Part shown: piece after piece, positions 8,930 to 17,923 of the stretch
Layout of the letters: each line of letters starts with the position of its first letter
Position numbering within the stretch: the first letter of the stretch is position 1
Assembly: GCF_018866325.1 (NCBI RefSeq)
Contig: NZ_CP076457.1
Coordinates: forward strand, 5,181,001-5,245,000
DNA: 64,000 nucleotides
Origin: Streptomyces sp. YPW6
GTDB taxonomy: Bacteria; Actinomycetota; Actinomycetes; Streptomycetales; Streptomycetaceae
Direction of reading: 5' to 3'
Notes under the pieces: generated by a model
What the model was told of the DNA's origin: nothing
Seen by the model: the letters and a program-made list of their open reading frames with translations, nothing else
Databases searched by the model: none
Made by a program: the position numbers and the translations under genes

Positions 8930-10414
8930 ATGCGCAAGTCACTCACAGGGGTTCTCTCGCTCGCCGTGCTCATAGGCACGGTCGGAGCCACGGGGGCCTC
9001 GGCCGGTGCGGCCACCGCCGCTGAGCCGGCCGCGACGCGGAGCAGCGGAACTGCCGTCGGCGGCGAAGCGAGCACCGAGGACATCAGGAACCGCATCCTG
9101 GCGATCCCGGGCATGAGCCTGATCGAGGAGAAGCCGTACGCGGGGTACCGCTACTTCGTCCTCAACTACACCCAGCCGGTCGACCACCGGCGCCCGTCCA
9201 AGGGCACGTTCCAGCAGCGCCTGACCCTGCTGCACAAGGACGTGAGCCGCCCGACGGTCTTCTTCACCAGCGGCTACAACGTCTCGACCAACCCCAGCCG
9301 CAGCGAGCCGACGCAGATCGTCGACGGCAACCAGGTCTCCCTGGAGTACCGCTTCTTCACCCCGTCCCGCCCCGCCCCGGCCGACTGGTCCAAGCTGGAC
9401 ATCTGGCAGGCCGCCAGCGACCAGCACCGGGTGTTCACCGCGCTGAAGAAGATCTACGACAGGAAGTGGCTGGCCACCGGCGGGTCCAAGGGCGGCATGA
9501 CCGCCACCTACTTCGAGCGCTTCTACCCGAAGGACATGGACGGCGTCGTCGCCTACGTCGCGCCCAACGACGTCAAGGACAAGGAGGACTCGGCGTACGA
9601 CCGGTTCTTCCGCACCGTCGGCACCGAGGAGTGCCGCGACAAGCTGGCCGGGGTGCAGCGCGAGGCGCTCATCCGGCGGGCCCCGCTCCAGAAGAAGTAC
9701 AAGGAGCAGGCCGCCGCCAACGGCTGGACCTTCAACACCGTCGGCTCCCTGGACCGCGCCTACGAGGCCACGGTCATGGACTACGTGTGGGCGTTCTGGC
9801 AGTACAGCCTGGTCGCCGACTGCGTGGACATCCCGGCCGACGCCAAGAAGGCCACGGACGACGACATCTGGAACTCCGTCGACGCCATCTCCGGCTTCTC
9901 CGCCTACGTCGACCAGGGCCTGGAGCGGTACACCCCGTACTACTACCAGGCGGGCACCCAGCTCGGTTCGCCGGACATCAAGCAGCCCTGGCTCGGCAAG
10001 CTGAGCCGCTACGGCTACCAGCCCCCGCGCACCTTCGTGCCCCGCTCCATCCCGATGACCTTCGACCGGGGCGCCATGCGGGACATCGACCGCTGGGTCA
10101 AGCGCAACGCCCGGCGGATGATGTACGTCAACGGCGAGAACGACCCGTGGAGCGCGGAGCCGTTCCGCCTCGGCCGGGGTGCCAGGGACAGCGCGGTCTA
10201 CACCGTCCCCGGCGGCAACCACGGCGCCAAGGTCTCCGGTCTCCCCGAGGCCCAGAGGGCGAAGGCCACCGCCGACATCCTGCGCTGGGCCGGCGTCGCC
10301 CCGGCGGCCGTCGAGGACGACCCGGCGAAGGCGAAGCCGCTGGCGAAGTTCGACACCCGGCTGGACCAGCGCAACGGCGAGGTCGGGCGCGACGGGGCCA
10401 CGCTGCGCCCGTAG
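8930..10414 (+). CDS. Secreted tripeptidyl aminopeptidase, PS-10 (S37/S28) family
   Basis: The 494-residue serine peptidase starts with a signal peptide (MRKSL, hydrophobic core, Ala-rich cleavage region near residues 30-35). The nucleophile motif GGSKGGM is near residue 183, typical of the alpha/beta-hydrolase peptidases described from Streptomyces as PS-10/tripeptidyl aminopeptidases. The charge-relay Asp probably lies in NGENDPWSAEP and the His in PGGNHGAKVSG, both in the right C-terminal order. It would trim tripeptides from N-termini of extracellular peptides. The start is ATG 8930 with AAGGGGAG seven bases upstream. About 90 bp separate it from the preceding secreted protein, so it probably has its own promoter. 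Confidence 0.88.
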   Translation: MRKSLTGVLSLAVLIGTVGATGASAGAATAAEPAATRSSGTAVGGEASTEDIRNRILAIPGMSLIEEKPYAGYRYFVLNYTQPVDHRRPSKGTFQQRLTLLHKDVSRPTVFFTSGYNVSTNPSRSEPTQIVDGNQVSLEYRFFTPSRPAPADWSKLDIWQAASDQHRVFTALKKIYDRKWLATGGSKGGMTATYFERFYPKDMDGVVAYVAPNDVKDKEDSAYDRFFRTVGTEECRDKLAGVQREALIRRAPLQKKYKEQAAANGWTFNTVGSLDRAYEATVMDYVWAFWQYSLVADCVDIPADAKKATDDDIWNSVDAISGFSAYVDQGLERYTPYYYQAGTQLGSPDIKQPWLGKLSRYGYQPPRTFVPRSIPMTFDRGAMRDIDRWVKRNARRMMYVNGENDPWSAEPFRLGRGARDSAVYTVPGGNHGAKVSGLPEAQRAKATADILRWAGVAPAAVEDDPAKAKPLAKFDTRLDQRNGEVGRDGATLRP

Positions 10415-10471
10415 CCGCCCGCCCGTAGCCGCACACGGCCGTCCGGGCCGGGCTGCGTCCGTCGGCCACCG

Positions 10472-11254
10472 TCACCAGCCGGTGGACCGCCGGGCGCAGC
10501 CCACCGGGCGCTCCCCGCGCAGGGAGACGAACAGGTCCGTGTCGTCCGGGCACTGGGCCCGCCGCCGCACCGCCGACTCCACCCGGTAGCGCGGGGCGCG
10601 GCCCCCCGCGTCGGCACAGGCGGTCTCGGTGACCTCGCCCGCGCGGGAGGCGGTGACGCAGTCGCCGACGACGGTCAGCGGCCCGCCGCCCTGCCCCGGG
10701 TCGCCCGGGTGCGGGGGCTCCAGGTTGCGCATGCAGGCGTAGCCGGTGGTGAGGCGGGAGCGGGCCCCGGTGCCCGTCTCGGAGATGTGCAGGACGAAGT
10801 CGGTGGCGTCCGGGCACGGCGGGCCCGACGACGGGGTGCCCAGATGCCGGGTGAGGACGGTGGCCGCGGCCTTCTCGCTGCGGCAGAACACCTCCCGGAT
10901 CACCGGGCCCCGCGAACTGCAGTCCCCGGGGCCGAGGAACACCACTCCGTACGGGGACGGGCCGGGCGGGGCGGGGACGGGCCCCCGGTCGTCGGTGACC
11001 GCACGGCCCGGGGCCTCACAGGCCGTCAGCACGAGCGCGACCACGACGGCGGCGACGGCCAGGAGCACCCGGGCCGCGGGGACCGCGCGGACCGGCGGGG
11101 CGGGGCGGGCCGGCGGGGCGGGGCGGGCCGGAGGGACCGCACGGGCCGTCGGAGCGGCGCGGGCCGGCACGGCGGACGGGACCGGGTCCGCGACGCGGGC
11201 CGGTAACGGGGCGGGCCGCCTGGTCCGGGCCCCCGAGGACGTGCGTTCATCCAT
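10472..11254 (-). CDS. Putative lipoprotein or single-pass membrane protein
   Basis: The 260-residue product has a long N-terminal stretch (about residues 14-62) made of Ala, Pro and Arg repeats, then a hydrophobic helix ending in LVLTAC, a lipobox-like sequence with Cys at 79. The extracellular part has several cysteines and an Asp/Gly-rich composition I cannot assign. Such a long region before a lipobox is abnormal, so either the protein is a type II membrane protein or the repeat expanded the N-terminus. ATG 11254 is supported by a GGGGGG ribosome site six bases upstream. It converges with the peptidase gene. Function unknown. Confidence 0.55.
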   Translation of the reverse strand: MDERTSSGARTRRPAPLPARVADPVPSAVPARAAPTARAVPPARPAPPARPAPPVRAVPAARVLLAVAAVVVALVLTACEAPGRAVTDDRGPVPAPPGPSPYGVVFLGPGDCSSRGPVIREVFCRSEKAAATVLTRHLGTPSSGPPCPDATDFVLHISETGTGARSRLTTGYACMRNLEPPHPGDPGQGGGPLTVVGDCVTASRAGEVTETACADAGGRAPRYRVESAVRRRAQCPDDTDLFVSLRGERPVGCARRSTGW

Positions 11255-11378
11255 GAAACCCCCCAATACGTCACCGAAGACGTACACCCGGCGTGGCCCT
11301 CCGGAGCGGGGGCCACGCCAGGTGCGGGGGTGCTTTGCGCCGATGACCGGAGGCCGGGGCCGTCCGGCCGCCGTAGGG

Positions 11379-13241
11379 CTAGTACGACAGTCCGTGTCCC
11401 ACCGGGTACAGCACCCGCGTCGGGTCGTCCGCCCGCTGCACCGGGACCGGCAGGGTGCCCTCCGGCTCCGCGTGGCCCGCGATCACCCGGGCCGCGGCGC
11501 GCAGTTCGACATCGGTCCAGGAGTACGCGGCCAGACTCGCCGCGACACCGGTCCCGGTGAGGTGCGCCACGTCGTACGGGTTGCGGATCGCGACGGTGAC
11601 GACGGGGACCCCGGTCGCCACGAGCGCGGCCACCAGCGTGCGTTGCGAGCTGCTCGCCGTCACGTTGTACGTCGCCACGACCACCGCGTCCATGCCCTCG
11701 GCGGCGGCGACGGCTTCGTCGATCTTCGCCCGGCTCGGAGCCGTTCCCGTGGACAACGCCTGTGCGGTGAAGCCGAGTTCCCCGAAGGTGTCGGCCAGGG
11801 TGCCGGTCGGCGGGCCCGTCGTCCCGGAGGGGGAGGCCGGATCGGCCCCCACCACCAGCAGATTCCGGTGGCTGCGCCGGGAGAGCGGCAGCAGCGAGCC
11901 CGGGTCGGCCAGCAGGGTCGTCGTGCGCTCGGCGATCCGGTCGGCGGTGGCCCGGTGGGCGCGGCTGCCCACCGTGCGCTCGACGCCCCGGTGGCTCACG
12001 AACGGTTCCTGGAACAGGCCGAGCCGGCTCTTCAGCCGCAGGATCCGCAGGACCGATTCCTCGATGCGCGCCTCGCCGATCTCGCCGCCGCGGACCGCCT
12101 CCAGGACGGCGTTCCAGGCGACGGAGAGGTTCGGCGGGTTGAGCAGCTGGTCCACGCCCGCCAGCAGTGCGAGGACCGGAACGCGGTCGTCGCCGTACTT
12201 CGTGCGCACCCCCTCCATGCCGAGCGAGTCGGTGACCACCACCCCGTCGTAGCCCAGCTCCTCGCGGAGGATGCCGGTGAGGATCGGCCGGGAGAGCGTG
12301 GCCGGGTCCTCGGACGGGTCGAGTGCGGGGACCACGATGTGCGCGGTCATGACCGAGTGGATCCCGGCCCGGATCGCGGCGCGGAACGGCGGGGCGTCCA
12401 GCTCCTCCCACTGGGCACGGGTGTGGTGGATGACGGGCAGCCCGGTGTGGCTGTCGGTGTTCGTGTCGCCGTGGCCCGGGAAGTGCTTGGCGGTCGACGC
12501 GACGCCCGCGCCCTGGTAGCCCTTCACCTGCGCCGCGACCAGGCCGGCCACCGCGTCGGGGTCGGAGCCGAAGGACCGTACGCCGATGACCGGGTTGGCC
12601 GGGTTGACGTTGACGTCGGCGTCCGGCGCGTAGTTCTGGTTGATGCCGAGCGCGGCCAGCTCCGTGCCCGCGATCCAGGCCGCCCGCCGGGTGTCGGAGC
12701 GCGAGCCGCCCGCGCCGAGGGCCATCGCGCCCGGCAGCAGCGTGGCGGGTTCGCCGACCCGGCAGACGATGCCGTGCTCCTGGTCGGTGGAGACGAGCAG
12801 CGGCACCCGGGGGCGCCCGGCGAGCGCGGCGCGCTGGATGCCGTTGGAGAGGTCGGCGATCTGGTGCGGGTCGCGGGTGTTGTGCGCCCAGGTGAAGTAG
12901 ATGATGCCGCCGACGTGGTACGTGGAGATCAGCTCGGCCGCCGTACGGACCCCGATCTCCCTGAGGTTCGCGTCGACGTCGGCCTGGTCGGGGTCGGTGG
13001 CGGAGTGCCCGTAGACCCGCATCACGAAGAGCTGGCCGACCTTCTCCTCCAGGCTCATTCCGGCGATGATCCGCCGCAGCCGGCGGTCGGTGGCGGCGTC
13101 GTGGCGGCCGGCCGCGGGGTGGCGTCCGGAAGCGGCTTGTGCGGAGGCGGGGCCTGCGGAGGCCAGGGCACCGGTGGCCGCGGCCACCGTGGCGGCGGCG
13201 GTGACGGTGAGGAGGGTGCGTCGTGAGATGGGGTGGGGCAC
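11379..13241 (-). CDS. Tat-exported GH3 beta-N-acetylhexosaminidase-like enzyme
   Basis: The 620-residue glycoside hydrolase family 3 enzyme has the NagZ-type signature KHFPGHGDTNTDSH at residues 252-265, with the His used as general acid in this subgroup, and a probable nucleophile Asp338 in VVTDSLGM. A second C-terminal GH3 domain follows. The N-terminus ISRRTLLTV plus an Ala-rich core is a twin-arginine signal peptide, so the enzyme acts outside the cell, probably on muropeptide or chitin fragments releasing N-acetylglucosamine. GTG 13241 is chosen because AAGGAG lies seven bases upstream. A strong inverted repeat overlaps its promoter, so sugar-responsive control is likely. Confidence 0.88.
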   Translation of the reverse strand: MPHPISRRTLLTVTAAATVAAATGALASAGPASAQAASGRHPAAGRHDAATDRRLRRIIAGMSLEEKVGQLFVMRVYGHSATDPDQADVDANLREIGVRTAAELISTYHVGGIIYFTWAHNTRDPHQIADLSNGIQRAALAGRPRVPLLVSTDQEHGIVCRVGEPATLLPGAMALGAGGSRSDTRRAAWIAGTELAALGINQNYAPDADVNVNPANPVIGVRSFGSDPDAVAGLVAAQVKGYQGAGVASTAKHFPGHGDTNTDSHTGLPVIHHTRAQWEELDAPPFRAAIRAGIHSVMTAHIVVPALDPSEDPATLSRPILTGILREELGYDGVVVTDSLGMEGVRTKYGDDRVPVLALLAGVDQLLNPPNLSVAWNAVLEAVRGGEIGEARIEESVLRILRLKSRLGLFQEPFVSHRGVERTVGSRAHRATADRIAERTTTLLADPGSLLPLSRRSHRNLLVVGADPASPSGTTGPPTGTLADTFGELGFTAQALSTGTAPSRAKIDEAVAAAEGMDAVVVATYNVTASSSQRTLVAALVATGVPVVTVAIRNPYDVAHLTGTGVAASLAAYSWTDVELRAAARVIAGHAEPEGTLPVPVQRADDPTRVLYPVGHGLSY

Positions 13242-13257
13242 GTGTTAGCTCCTTCCT

Positions 13258-13313
13258 TGACTGAAAGAAACTTCCAAGATGATACGGATATAGGGGAAGT
13301 AACTTTCGGTCAA
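13258..13313 (-). promoter_or_regulatory. Promoter with 18-bp inverted-repeat operator for the GH3 gene
   Basis: Arms at 13258-13275 and 13295-13312 match at 15 of 18 positions as an inverted repeat (TGACTGAAAGAAACTTCC against its partner), separated by 19 bp. On the minus strand TTGACC (13313-13308) inside the distal arm is a plausible -35, with TATCCG or TATATC in the spacer as -10. A dimeric or tetrameric repressor bound here would block transcription. The cognate regulator is not in view. Confidence 0.6.
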
Positions 13314-13374
13314 GGGGTGGGGAGAGAACCGGGTGCGACACGCGCGCGAAGGAGTGGCCTCCCCCCGGCCCGTG

Positions 13375-14616
13375 TCAGACGGCTGTGAACGCCAGCACCG
13401 TGTTGTGCCCGCCGAAGCCGAGCGAGTGGCTGAGCGCGAGCCGCACGCGCTGCGGCCGGGCGGCCCCGTGGACGAGATCGATGCCCGCCGTGGCCTCGTC
13501 CGGGGCAGTGAACCCGGCGGTGGGCGGTACGGTCCCGTGGACGACGGTCAGCACGGTGAGCGCCGCCTCGATCGCCCCGGCCGCGCCCATGGTGTGCCCG
13601 AGGACCCCTTTGGCCGAGGTGATCGAGGGGCCTTCGGGGGCGGGGCCGGGGCCGTCGCCGCCTGTTTCGTACAGCTCGCGGATCGCCGTGGCCTCCACGG
13701 CGTCGTTGAGCGCGGTGGAGGTGCCGTGCGCGTTGATGTGGTCGACCTCGCCCGGCGTGCGGCCCGCCCCGGCCAGCGCCAGGGCCGTCGCCGCCCGCAG
13801 GCCGGCGCCTTTCGGGTGCGGGGCGGTGGCGTGGTGGGCGTCGCCGGTGGCCCCGAAGCCGGCCAGGAACGCCAGGGGCCGGTCCGTACGGCCGGTACGT
13901 TCCAGGACGAGCACCCCGCACCCCTCGCTCAGGACGAACCCGTCCCGGTCCCGGTCGAACGGGCGCGAGGCGCCACCCGGATCGTCCTCCCGCCGCGACA
14001 GCGCGCCCAGCTTGGCGAAGGCCGAGGCGCACAGGGGCGTGGCCATGGCATCCGTACCACCCGCCACGGCGACATCGCACACCCCGGCCCGTAACAGCAG
14101 CGCCGCCGTGATGATCGCCGTCGCCCCGGAGGCGCAGGCCGTGGAGGTCTGCAACGCGGACCCGGTGGCGCCGAGTTCGAGGGCGAGCTGACCGGCGGCC
14201 ATGTTCGGCAGGAAGGCCGGGAGCGTCATGGGGGAGAGCGCGCGGGGGCCGGAGGCGAGCAGCTTGCGGTGCTGCGCCTCCAGCGTGGCGACCCCGCCCG
14301 CCGCCGTCCCCACGACCACCGCGACCCGCGCGGGGTCCCACCGCCCCGGCTCCAGCCCGGCGGAGGCGAGGGCCTCGCGGGCGGCGGTGAGCAGGAACCG
14401 TGTGGCGGGGTCGAACCGCCACAGCCGCCCCCGTACCCCTTCCTCCGCCGGAGGCGCCACTCGGCAGGCGAGCCGCACCGGCGCACCCGATTCCGTGAGC
14501 ACGGGATCGACACGCGCGGTCGCCCGCCCGGCGCACACCGTCTCCCAGGTGGCCTCGGTGCCGGTGCCGCCGGGTGTCACCAGCCCGATGCCGGTGACGG
14601 CGATGTCGTCGCTCAC
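13375..14616 (-). CDS. Beta-ketoacyl-ACP synthase II (FabF/KAS II-like)
   Basis: The 413-residue condensing enzyme has the full Cys-His-His set: TACASGA, HINAHGTST and GHTMGAAGAIEA. It should extend an ACP-bound acyl chain with malonyl-ACP. GTG 14616 overlaps the ACP stop as GTGA, so both are translated together. It is the last gene of a seven-gene minus-strand run starting with the acyltransferase at 20983. I see no chain-length-factor partner (a KS with Gln for Cys), so it is more like a fatty-acid elongation enzyme than an aromatic polyketide KS. Gene order differs from the usual Streptomyces fabD-fabH-acpP-fabF housekeeping set, arguing for a specialised pathway. Confidence 0.9.
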   Translation of the reverse strand: MSDDIAVTGIGLVTPGGTGTEATWETVCAGRATARVDPVLTESGAPVRLACRVAPPAEEGVRGRLWRFDPATRFLLTAAREALASAGLEPGRWDPARVAVVVGTAAGGVATLEAQHRKLLASGPRALSPMTLPAFLPNMAAGQLALELGATGSALQTSTACASGATAIITAALLLRAGVCDVAVAGGTDAMATPLCASAFAKLGALSRREDDPGGASRPFDRDRDGFVLSEGCGVLVLERTGRTDRPLAFLAGFGATGDAHHATAPHPKGAGLRAATALALAGAGRTPGEVDHINAHGTSTALNDAVEATAIRELYETGGDGPGPAPEGPSITSAKGVLGHTMGAAGAIEAALTVLTVVHGTVPPTAGFTAPDEATAGIDLVHGAARPQRVRLALSHSLGFGGHNTVLAFTAV

Positions 14617-14894
14617 GGTGTGCCGTTCGCCGTGCTCGTGGTGGTGCTCGCGGCTGTGGCCGAATCGAGCAGAGCCGTCACCGAACGGGCCACCTCGTCC
14701 ACGGTCAGCTCGGCGGAGGCCTCGGAGTCGCCGAGCGGGACGTCCCACTCCTCCTGGAGGGTGACGTACAGCTCCACCACGGCCAGGGAGTCCAGCTCCA
14801 GGTCGCCGAGGGTGGCGTCGGGGCGTATGAGATCGGCGGCGACCTCGAACTTGTCGGTGAGCAGGGTCACGAGGTGGGTGTAGACGTGTTCCAT
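14613..14894 (-). CDS. Acyl carrier protein
   Basis: This small acidic protein of 93 residues has the phosphopantetheine attachment motif LELDSLAVVEL, with the modified Ser about residue 37, and the expected helices around it. A Ser/Thr/Ala-rich tail (TAASTTTSTANGTP) extends past the usual ACP end. It carries the growing chain for the two KAS III, one KAS II and SDR enzymes encoded beside it. It starts 10 bases after the upstream KAS III stop and overlaps the KAS II gene by GTGA. Absence of any other ACP in the run suggests it is the sole carrier. Confidence 0.93.
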   Translation of the reverse strand: MEHVYTHLVTLLTDKFEVAADLIRPDATLGDLELDSLAVVELYVTLQEEWDVPLGDSEASAELTVDEVARSVTALLDSATAASTTTSTANGTP

Positions 14895-14904
14895 CGGGGG
14901 CTCC

Positions 14905-15999
14905 TCACAGGGGTGATGACGGTACGAACGCGGGGGAAGCGGCAGGGGCGGATGCGGAGGCAGGGGCGGCGTCCGGTTCCTCGGCCAGCGGCGTGACGTC
15001 GGGCCAGGTCAGGGCGGTGGACGCCCAGGTGAAGCCGCCGCCGAACGCGGTGAGCAGGGTGCGCTTGCCGGGCACCACCGCCCGGTGCACGGCCGGGTCG
15101 GCCAGCACCAGGGGGACGGAGGCGGCAGCGGTGTTGCCCAGCTCGCGGATGTTGCCGTACCGGTGGGCGGGCGCGATGCCCAGCCGGTCGCCGACCGAGT
15201 CCAGGATCCGCTGGTTGGCCTGGTGGCCGATGAACGCCCGTACGGAAGGGGCCGCCCAGCCCGCCCGCCGCAGCACGGCCTCGGAGGACCGGGTCATCCG
15301 GCGTACGGCGTGGGCGTAGACGGCACGGCCCTCCATACGGAAGAAGTGTGCGTCCGGGCCGGGCGGCGGCAGCCGGCGTGGGTGTCGGGCGCCGCCGCCC
15401 GGGATCGTGATCGCGCCCCGCCCGGTGCCGTCCGAGCCGAGGTCGGTGGCGAGGACGGCCCCGGGCTCGTCCCGCCCGCCGGGCCGCAGGAGCACGGCCC
15501 CGGCCCCGTCGCCGAAGATCGGGGCGGTGGTCCGGTCTGCGGGGTCGACGATCGCGGTGTAGGTCTCGGCCGCGATGACCAGGGGCGCACCGCAGACCCC
15601 GCCCCGTACGAGCCCCGCCGCGACGGCCAGGGCGTACAGGAACCCCGAGCAGACCGCCGACACGTCGAACGCGCCCACCGTCCCGAGCCCGAGCCGGTGG
15701 GCCACCTCCGGGGCGGTGGCCGGACACGGGTGGTCGGGGGTGGAGGTTGCGAGCAGGACGAGGTCCGGGCGGACGCCGCCTCCGGACGCGAGCGCCGCCC
15801 GGCCCGCGCCGACCGCCAGGTCGCCGGTGCTGGTGCCGTGGGAGACGTGGCGGCGGCGCTCGATGCCGGTACGGGCCCGGATCCAGCCGGGGTCGGTGAG
15901 CAGCGCGCCGCGCGCGATGACGGCGTCGTTGTCGACCACGCGCGGCGGGAGGCAGGAGCCGATGCCGGAGATGACGGCAGTGGTGTCGTCGGGCGGCAT
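14905..15999 (-). CDS. KAS III (FabH)-like condensing enzyme, copy A
   Basis: The 364-residue thiolase-fold enzyme keeps the FabH triad: Cys in SAVCSGFLYAL, His in FIGHQANQRIL and Asn in GNTAAASVP. FabH enzymes start chains by joining acyl-CoA to malonyl-ACP; relatives also form esters or amides. ATG 15999 lies two bases after the SDR stop; a longer frame extending into the SDR gene is an artefact. The C-terminus has a low-complexity Ala/Pro/Ser tail. A second FabH-like protein is encoded two genes upstream, and the two are clearly divergent, so they probably act on different acyl donors. Confidence 0.88.
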   Translation of the reverse strand: MPPDDTTAVISGIGSCLPPRVVDNDAVIARGALLTDPGWIRARTGIERRRHVSHGTSTGDLAVGAGRAALASGGGVRPDLVLLATSTPDHPCPATAPEVAHRLGLGTVGAFDVSAVCSGFLYALAVAAGLVRGGVCGAPLVIAAETYTAIVDPADRTTAPIFGDGAGAVLLRPGGRDEPGAVLATDLGSDGTGRGAITIPGGGARHPRRLPPPGPDAHFFRMEGRAVYAHAVRRMTRSSEAVLRRAGWAAPSVRAFIGHQANQRILDSVGDRLGIAPAHRYGNIRELGNTAAASVPLVLADPAVHRAVVPGKRTLLTAFGGGFTWASTALTWPDVTPLAEEPDAAPASASAPAASPAFVPSSPL

Positions 16000-16001
16000 C
16001 T

Positions 16002-16847
16002 TCAGACCGCTGCCGCGAAGGGGGAGGGCGGCTTCGGGTGCCCGGCCAGCCCACCGTCGGGTACGGCAAGGCCACCGTCGACGACCAGCGCGTGCCCGGT
16101 GACGAACGAGGAGGCGGGGGAGGCGAGGAAGAGCGTCGCCCCGACCACCTCGTCCACCGTGGCCCAACGTCCCAGCGGCACATGGCTGGTGAGCCACTCC
16201 GACAGGGCGTCGGCCTCGCTGGCGAACGCGGTCATGTCCGTACGTGTCCACCCTGGGCAGAGCGCGTTGACCCGCACCCCGCTCCGGGCCCAGCCGACCG
16301 CCAGACTCCGCGCCAGCGACAACTGGGCCGCCTTCGTCGCCGCGTACGCCTCCATCATCGGGGTGCCGACGATTCCGGCGATCGACGACATCAGCACCAG
16401 GCTGGCCCGCTCCGACTCCACCAGATACGGGTGGGCGGCCCGGCAGACGGCGGCCGTGGCGTTGAGGTTGACCGAGACGACGGTCTCCCAGTCCCGCTGC
16501 TCGGCGTGCTGGAGCGGCACCAGCAGCGGGCTGCCGTCCCCGGCTGTGGGCAGGGTCCCCGCGTTGTGCACGACGACGTCGAGTCCGCCGAGCGCGGCGG
16601 CGGCCCGGTCGACGAGCGTCGCCGCCACCCCCGGCTCCGCCAGGTCCCCGTCGAGCGCCACGGCCTTGCGCCCCCGCTCCGCCACCGCCCGCACGGTGGC
16701 GTCCAGCGCGGGCAGGGTGCGGGCGGTCACGGCCAGGTCGCACCCGGCGTCGGCGAGCGCTTCGGCGACGGCCCGGCCGATGCCCCGGGAGCCGCCGGTG
16801 ACCAGGGCGCGGGCACCGTCGAGGCGGAAGAGGTCGAGAGCGTTCAT
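16002..16847 (-). CDS. Short-chain dehydrogenase/reductase (3-ketoacyl reductase-like)
   Basis: The 281-residue Rossmann enzyme has the NAD(P) motif TGGSRGIG near residue 18, HNAGT, catalytic Ser in LMSSIAG and Tyr/Lys in YAATK, and the C-terminal SSFVTGHALVVDGG typical of classical SDRs. A reductase of the beta-ketoacyl intermediate is the natural role beside KAS enzymes and an ACP. Its ATG (16847) overlaps the upstream KAS III stop as ATGA. An insertion of about 10 residues after HNAGT (GDGSPLLVPL) is unusual and could shape the substrate pocket. Confidence 0.88.
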   Translation of the reverse strand: MNALDLFRLDGARALVTGGSRGIGRAVAEALADAGCDLAVTARTLPALDATVRAVAERGRKAVALDGDLAEPGVAATLVDRAAAALGGLDVVVHNAGTLPTAGDGSPLLVPLQHAEQRDWETVVSVNLNATAAVCRAAHPYLVESERASLVLMSSIAGIVGTPMMEAYAATKAAQLSLARSLAVGWARSGVRVNALCPGWTRTDMTAFASEADALSEWLTSHVPLGRWATVDEVVGATLFLASPASSFVTGHALVVDGGLAVPDGGLAGHPKPPSPFAAAV

Positions 16848-17923
16848 GACAGGTTCCTTTCCGGCGTACGGGGTCGGGGTGCGGATCGGTCGGAGGCGGC
16901 GGCAGGTACGGGCATCAGGGCGTCGGCCCCGCTCCAGGTGAGGAGCGCGCTGCCCCAGGTCATCCCGGCGCCGAAGACGGTCAGCAGCACCCGGTCCCCG
17001 GGGCGCAGCCCGTGCCGGGCGGCAGCGGCGGCGAGCGCGTAGGCGGCGCTGGCGGCCCCGATGTTGCCGACCTCGTCACCGACGACGACCAGCCGCTCCG
17101 GCGGGATGCCGAGTTCGCCGCCGAGCCGCCGCAGCAGTACGGGGTTGGGTTGGTGGCAGACGAAGGACGCGATGTCCTCAACGCCGAGCCCGGCCCGGTC
17201 CAGGGCCTCGGTGATCAGCCGGGGCAGCACGTCGGTGATGAACCGGCTGACGCTCCGCCCGTCCATGTGGATGCGGTGGCTCCCGGCGGCGAGTGTGGCC
17301 GGGGCGGCGGGCAGCCGGCTGCCGCCGCCGGGGATCAGGACGAGCCCGGCCTGCGTCCCGTCGGAGCCGAGCCGGAAGTCCGCGAACCCGTGCTCCTCGG
17401 CCACCGGCCCCAGGACGGTGGCCGCCGCCCCGTCGGCGAAGAGGACGGAGGTGCCCCGGTCGGTGGGGTCGAGGAACTTGGAATACGCCTCCACGCCGAC
17501 GACCACCGCGCAGCCGTCCCGCTCGGACCCGCGCAGCCAGTCGTAGGCCACCTTGGCGGCGAAGAGCCAGCCCGAGCAGGCCGCGCCGACGTCCAGCGCG
17601 ACGGCCCGGTGGGCGCCCACGAGGGCCTGGACCCGGCAGGCGGTGGAGGGTCCCAGCTCGTCGGGGGTGGAGGTGGCGCAGACCAGCAGCCCGACGTCCG
17701 CGATGTCGACGCCCGCCGCCGTGACCGCCGAGCGGACGGCGTGGGCGGCGAGATCGGAAGCCGCCTCGTCGGGGCCGGCGACATGGCGGGTCAGGACGCC
17801 GGTACGCTCCCCGATCCACTGGGCGGTCACCCCGGTGTCGCGGGCCACCTCCTCGTTGCCCCGGACGCCGGCCGGGAGGTGGGTGCCGAGGCCGAGGACT
17901 CCGATGCGGCGGACGGCGGTCAT
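16844..17923 (-). CDS. KAS III (FabH)-like condensing enzyme, copy B
   Basis: The 359-residue FabH-type enzyme has the triad intact: Cys in GAACSGWLF, His in FVCHQPNPVLL and Asn in GNIGAASAAYAL. The HQPN form of the His motif differs from the HQAN of copy A. It starts at ATG 17923, overlapping the acyl-CoA oxidase-like stop by four bases, and overlaps the SDR start at its end, so five genes here are linked by overlaps or gaps of ten bases or fewer. One of the two KAS III copies may prime the chain and the other may offload or couple it; which does which cannot be told from sequence. Confidence 0.88.
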   Translation of the reverse strand: MTAVRRIGVLGLGTHLPAGVRGNEEVARDTGVTAQWIGERTGVLTRHVAGPDEAASDLAAHAVRSAVTAAGVDIADVGLLVCATSTPDELGPSTACRVQALVGAHRAVALDVGAACSGWLFAAKVAYDWLRGSERDGCAVVVGVEAYSKFLDPTDRGTSVLFADGAAATVLGPVAEEHGFADFRLGSDGTQAGLVLIPGGGSRLPAAPATLAAGSHRIHMDGRSVSRFITDVLPRLITEALDRAGLGVEDIASFVCHQPNPVLLRRLGGELGIPPERLVVVGDEVGNIGAASAAYALAAAAARHGLRPGDRVLLTVFGAGMTWGSALLTWSGADALMPVPAAASDRSAPRPRTPERNLS

